From: Desulfatitalea sp. UBA4791
GTDB taxonomy: Bacteria; Desulfobacterota; Desulfobacteria; Desulfobacterales; Desulfosarcinaceae
Assembly: GCA_002402905.1 (NCBI GenBank)
Contig: DHGT01000029.1
Span: 1,739-39,335, forward strand
Direction: 5' to 3'
Length of the DNA: 37,597 bases
Below the pieces are notes generated by a model. That model was not told the DNA's origin. It made no database searches and saw only the letters and a program-made list of their open reading frames with translations. A program made the position numbers and the translations under genes. This document shows positions 34,340-37,597 of the stretch, piece after piece (position 1 is the first letter of the stretch; each line of letters begins with the position of its first letter).

Positions 34340-35133
34340 CAGTTCGCCTCGGCCTCGACACCGGCTTTCGCTTCGGGCATTTGTTCACGGTCGCGCTGTT
34401 TGGGAGAGAGGAAAATTTTAAGGGATTCTTCCAGCACCATGGGCGAGATGCCACGGTTGATCCCCACGGCCGCCTCCACGATGATGCTCTTGTTGAGTTT
34501 CTCCTGATCGCTGCGCAAGCTCAGTTTGTCGGCCAAGGGCAGGAAGATGAAATTGGCCAGTACGGCACCGTAAAGGGTTGTCAGCAGTGCCACGGCCATG
34601 GAAGGGCCGATACTCGCGGGATCATCCATGGAAGAGAGCATTTGCACCAGGCCGATCAGGGTGCCGATCATGCCAAAGGCCGGCGCGCTGTCCCCCATCC
34701 CCTTGAACACCGCCTGCCCGATGGCGTGGCGCTGAACCGTCAGCCGAATGTCCTTGCTGAGCATATCTTCGATCAGCCCCTCGTCGTACCCGTCTGAAAG
34801 ATATCTCAGGGCCTTGGCGGCAAAAGGGTCCGAGGCAACCTCCTTTTCCAGGGCGATCAATCCTTCCTTTTTGGCGATGCGCGTGAAATTGACCATCTCC
34901 TCGATCATCGCCTCGGGATCCGACATCTTGACCAGAAAGGCCTTCATGGCCACGGCGATGGAACCAATCACATCACTCATTTTGAATTTAATAAAGGTCA
35001 CGGCGAAAGTACCGCCCACGACGATGAGAACACTCGGGATGTTGACGAACATCAAAGGGCTGCCGCCGAGAACGATGGCCATGACAATGAGAATCGAACC
35101 GCCGATTAAACCGATGATCGTTGCTAGATCCAT
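34339..35133 (-). CDS. motA: Stator protein MotA/PomA (second set)
   Basis: A 264-residue PomA/MotA-type protein that partners the PomB-like gene that follows. It begins MDLATIIGLIGGSILIVMAI with the PSVLIVVGGTFAVT segment, the cytosolic loop ARLIKKEGLIALE-like (FTRIAKKEGLIALEKEVASD), and the conserved APAFGMIGTLIGLVQMLSSM and AVLANFIFLPLADKLSLRS. AAGGAA lies 6 nt before the ATG, only a few bases from the stop of the HD-GYP gene, indicating one operon. It is more similar in style to PomA than the MotA at 11387. Confidence 0.93.
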   Translation of the reverse strand: MDLATIIGLIGGSILIVMAIVLGGSPLMFVNIPSVLIVVGGTFAVTFIKFKMSDVIGSIAVAMKAFLVKMSDPEAMIEEMVNFTRIAKKEGLIALEKEVASDPFAAKALRYLSDGYDEGLIEDMLSKDIRLTVQRHAIGQAVFKGMGDSAPAFGMIGTLIGLVQMLSSMDDPASIGPSMAVALLTTLYGAVLANFIFLPLADKLSLRSDQEKLNKSIIVEAAVGINRGISPMVLEESLKIFLSPKQRDREQMPEAKAGVEAEAN

Positions 35134-35142
35134 GGCTATTCC

Positions 35143-36300
35143 TTACTTCCTGATGAAGACGCTTTCTATAATATTGCCCGATTCGTAGTAGCGCTTTAAT
35201 TTTGTTATTAATGGGAGATCTAAACGCGTGCCGGCCGACATGACGCTGGCGCCGGACTTGGTCAAAATGGTACGCGACAGCACCATGCCTTTTTTTAAAT
35301 CGATGACATGACAGGAGCTGTCGTTTTTCTGAACATCGGCCTGCAAGAGGGACAAGTTGAGTTCGAGCAGCATGTCCACCAAAACCGGTGAGAGTTGGTA
35401 GCCACGAAATTGCTGGAGATGATGAGCGGCTTCCTTCCGATCGATATGCTCTTTAATGAGCAGGTCGTCATATAGGGAGGCGGCCCCCACAATGGCCGCT
35501 GCCAGGGGTATTTGGTCTCCGGACAGCTCATCGGGAAATCCGCGGCCGTTGAACTGTTCATGATGCATTCGGATCCATCCGGCCGCCGGCCCAAAGCTCT
35601 CGATCGGATCCAGGATCGCGGCACCGCGTTGGGGATGGGATCGATACAGCTCGTTTTCTTCACCGGTGAACTCGGTTCGCCGTTTGTCCACGAGGGTCAG
35701 GGGAAGGCCGATCATGCCGATGTCGTGCAACAAGGCGCACATCTCGACCGTTTCGTAATTCTCGGGAACAATATCCGGGTGCATTTTCGCCAGCGCTACG
35801 GACAACTCGGCGACGCGTCGGCCATGTGCGCCCAATTTGTCGCTGAAAGACTCAATGAGCTGGCCAAAAGCTGTCACGGTTTGGGCATGGTTCTGATGAA
35901 TGGCCGATCGTGTTCGGTCCATCTCGTTTTCCAGGTCGATGATGCGTCCTGCGTTGATCATGGCTGTTATCAGACGCAATGGATGGGACGGCCAAGCCAC
36001 GACATCGTCCGCTCCCTTGGCCAGGGCGGTCGTCATTTGCGCCACATCGTCCCGGTCGATCAGCATCAACACGAACACATGGTGATCGAGGTTCATCTGG
36101 CGGGTTTTTTGAATCACATCGAATCCGCCCAGATCTTGAAGGGAAGGGGTGCATATGACCATGTCGATGTGGTCTTCACCGACGATATCGAGTCCCTGCC
36201 GTCCATTTTGGGTCGTACGAAAAGCGTGTCCCTGCTGCGAGACCAACCGCTCCAGCAGGGTTTGTTTCTCGGCCTGGTCGACCAATATCAGGATCTGCAT
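35143..36300 (-). CDS. Receiver-like/HD-GYP protein with substituted active sites
   Basis: A 385-residue protein; the start at 36300 has AAGGA about 9 nt upstream and a product beginning MQILILVDQAEKQ, while the longer frame to 36417 would run over the predicted promoter. Residues 1-125 form a receiver fold, but Thr51 stands at the phospho-acceptor Asp position and Trp103 at the conserved Lys. Residues 140-320 form an HD-GYP domain (His159, His192-Asp193, His222, His246-His247, NGRGFP 251-256). The usual HDxGK Lys is Met196, and the ADxYDA segment reads ASLYDD. A short C-terminal domain with KKGMVLSRTILTKSGA is common in HD-GYP proteins. It may sense or degrade cyclic di-GMP, or have lost activity. 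It is the first gene of the stator operon. Confidence 0.87.
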   Translation of the reverse strand: MQILILVDQAEKQTLLERLVSQQGHAFRTTQNGRQGLDIVGEDHIDMVICTPSLQDLGGFDVIQKTRQMNLDHHVFVLMLIDRDDVAQMTTALAKGADDVVAWPSHPLRLITAMINAGRIIDLENEMDRTRSAIHQNHAQTVTAFGQLIESFSDKLGAHGRRVAELSVALAKMHPDIVPENYETVEMCALLHDIGMIGLPLTLVDKRRTEFTGEENELYRSHPQRGAAILDPIESFGPAAGWIRMHHEQFNGRGFPDELSGDQIPLAAAIVGAASLYDDLLIKEHIDRKEAAHHLQQFRGYQLSPVLVDMLLELNLSLLQADVQKNDSSCHVIDLKKGMVLSRTILTKSGASVMSAGTRLDLPLITKLKRYYESGNIIESVFIRK

Positions 36301-36323
36301 CTGTTCTATTCCTTTTTTTTGCA

Positions 36324-36351
36324 CTATCGGCCATAACTGACTAGAACTTAA
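36324..36351 (-). promoter_or_regulatory. Sigma-28-type promoter for the HD-GYP/stator operon
   Basis: On the minus strand TTAAGTTC-N12-GCCGATAG has 7 of 8 matches to the -10 GCCGATAA and 6 of 8 to the -35 TAAAGTTT, with the spacer one base longer than usual. It ends about 24 nt before the HD-GYP ATG. It would put this stator set under FliA control. Confidence 0.6.
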
Positions 36352-36401
36352 ATCCTTTCTATTCACTCCGAGCGACACTTCGGCGCGCAAGGAAAGGGTT
36401 C

Positions 36402-36429
36402 TAAAGTTGATGGACAAATGGGGCGATAG
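36402..36429 (+). promoter_or_regulatory. Candidate sigma-28-type promoter upstream of the histidine kinase
   Basis: TAAAGTTG-N12-GGCGATAG on the plus strand matches the sigma-28 consensus at 7 of 8 (-35) and 6 of 8 (-10), with the same 12-nt spacer as the divergent site at 36324. It lies 115 nt before the kinase start. The match alone is weak; the divergent arrangement adds some weight. Confidence 0.45.
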
Positions 36430-36543
36430 CGGCCATATCGGGCAATCCTGTCATCCATACGGATCCCCTGAAGGCTTCTTCAGCATCGTGATCGGGTGAT
36501 ACGGATTGGGTAAACAACAGCTCCCCGTTATCTGGAGGCAATC

Positions 36544-37473
36544 TTGACTGAGATACATACGGACTCTCAACCCATGAGCGATGGCGCTTGCCAGTCGAAG
36601 CCCGCGGCAGAACGGCTGGCAACTTACCATGCGCAATTGCTGCATTCGGAAAAGATGGCGGCCATCGGGCAGCTGGCCGCAGGTGTGGCCCATGAAATCA
36701 ACAACCCCACGGGATTTATCGGCAGCAATTTGAAAACTCTTCAGAATTACCAGAGCAAGATGACGGAATTGATTGGCTGCTATCGTGATGTGGTCGGCAA
36801 GCTCCGCGAATCCTCCTGTTTCGCGCGGCTCGAGCCCGACATCAAAAACGCCTTGAGCCATTTGGAGTCATTTGAAAGAGAAAACGATATCCAATACTTG
36901 ATGGAAGATAGTATCGATCTGGTGAAAGATTGCAGCGAAGGGGCCATGCGTATCAAGAAGATTGTTTCAGACCTTAAAGCCCTTGCCCATCCTGGCGATG
37001 ATCGTGTTCGAATGGCGGATGTCAATAAAGGGCTGGCATCCACCTTGAATGTGGTTCAGAAAGAGCTGAAATACAAAGCGGTTGTGAGACAAGAGTTCGG
37101 GAAGATTCCAATGATTTGGGGATATCCTCAGGAGCTCAACCAGGTGTTCATGAACATCCTGATCAATGCGGCCCAGGCCATCGAGGGCAGGGGCCATATT
37201 CTTGTCAGAACCCGGGTTGCCGACGATCAGGTCGAGGTGATGATTCAGGACGACGGTAGCGGCGTAGCCCCGGAAAACATCCCCAGATTGTTCGAACCCT
37301 TTTTTACGACCAAGGCGGTGGGCAAGGGTACGGGGTTGGGATTGCATATCGCTTACGACATCGTCAAAAAACATCGAGGCACCATCGAGGTGCGAAGCGA
37401 GTTGGGCAAAGGTACCGCGTTTACCGTTCGTCTGCCCGTTTCAACCGAGGCCCACGCCGATGCCGTCCCCTGA
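36544..37473 (+). CDS. Soluble sensor histidine kinase without a recognisable input domain
   Basis: The TTG start at 36544 is chosen for its strong GGAGG (36534-36538) 5 nt upstream; an ATG at 36574 has none. The 309-residue protein has no membrane segment or PAS/GAF domain. A short N-terminus leads to the H box LAAGVAHEINNP (His50), a long helical insert (about 65-150), then N box NILINAAQAI, G1 DDGSGV, F box FEPFFTTK and G2 GKGTGLGL. It resembles the kinases paired with NtrC-type regulators. No response regulator gene adjoins it in the window. Its input and partner are unknown; motility is suggested only by position. Confidence 0.9.
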   Translation: MTEIHTDSQPMSDGACQSKPAAERLATYHAQLLHSEKMAAIGQLAAGVAHEINNPTGFIGSNLKTLQNYQSKMTELIGCYRDVVGKLRESSCFARLEPDIKNALSHLESFERENDIQYLMEDSIDLVKDCSEGAMRIKKIVSDLKALAHPGDDRVRMADVNKGLASTLNVVQKELKYKAVVRQEFGKIPMIWGYPQELNQVFMNILINAAQAIEGRGHILVRTRVADDQVEVMIQDDGSGVAPENIPRLFEPFFTTKAVGKGTGLGLHIAYDIVKKHRGTIEVRSELGKGTAFTVRLPVSTEAHADAVP

Positions 37474-37508
37474 AATGCCATTTCATCAAAGCTGAGCAAT
37501 TCGTAAAG

Positions 37509-37597
37509 AGTGGTTTGCGGACGGCGCCGCAAGAAGTTCAAGATCAAGGCGCGCGAAATTCCGTGTCCTGAGGCGTACTTGTCGTACGCCGCAAGGA
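37509..37597. repeat. Palindromic repeat, second copy (cut by window end)
   Basis: AGTG at 37509 and AGATCAAGGCGC at 37541-37552 recur with exactly the spacing seen in the flgN-flgK element (32 nt between them). A central hairpin follows: GGCGTAC (37572-37578), loop TTGTC, GTACGCC (37584-37590), then GCAAGGA at the window end. The right arm would lie beyond the window. It begins 36 nt after the kinase stop and is non-coding as far as can be seen. Confidence 0.7.

Overview
The window is almost entirely one flagellar and motility cluster from a GC-rich Gram-negative bacterium. Three things together point to a polarly flagellated, sigma-54-dependent member of the former Deltaproteobacteria (Desulfobacterota, probably a Desulfobacterales relative): a FlrC-type sigma-54 activator next to flgBC-fliE, an FlhF/FlhG pair beside fliA, and L- and P-ring genes that imply an outer membrane. 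This placement is an inference from gene content and order; no 16S or other marker is present.

Layout. (1) 1-768: 3' end of a sigma-54 response regulator of the FlrC/FleR kind. (2) 950-10934: a sigma-54 promoter followed by flgB flgC fliE fliF fliG, a single FliH-FliI open frame, fliJ fliK flgD flgE, closed by a rho-independent terminator at 11083-11121. (3) 11317-24996: a second sigma-54 promoter, then motA, two tandem motB-like genes, fliL fliM fliN fliO fliP fliQ fliR flhB flhA flhF flhG fliA and a SwrB/DUF2802-like membrane protein, closed by a hairpin at 25034-25057. (4) 25123-33574: a consensus sigma-54 promoter, then flgF flgG flgA flgH flgI flgJ (rod-binding domain only), a sigma-28-type promoter, flgM flgN, a 143-bp palindromic repeat, flgK flgL. 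(5) 33596-36300, minus strand: an operon of a degenerate receiver/HD-GYP protein and a second, PomAB-like stator pair, with a sigma-28-type promoter. (6) 36544-37473: a divergent soluble histidine kinase. (7) 37509-37597: the left part of a second copy of the palindromic repeat, cut by the window edge.

Together these genes encode the basal body, C-ring, export gate and ATPase, rod, hook, rings, hook-filament junction, two stator systems, polar-placement GTPase/ATPase, sigma-28 and its anti-sigma factor. Flagellin, filament cap (fliD), fliS and chemotaxis genes are not here. The inferred regulation is FlrC plus sigma-54 for the structural operons and sigma-28 (FliA), held by FlgM, for flgM-flgN-flgK-flgL, the HD-GYP/stator operon and possibly the kinase.

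Most of the window is ordinary flagellar biology. The points that stand out are: a MotB paralogue whose ion-binding Asp is Gly, directly before a MotB that keeps it; FlhF with an extra Ada-like Cys-rich C-terminal module; FliH and FliI in one open frame with an in-frame internal ATG; a regulator with both receiver and HD-GYP active-site substitutions; a family of large palindromic repeats, one of them inside a flagellar operon; and small AT-rich repeats just after several stop codons.
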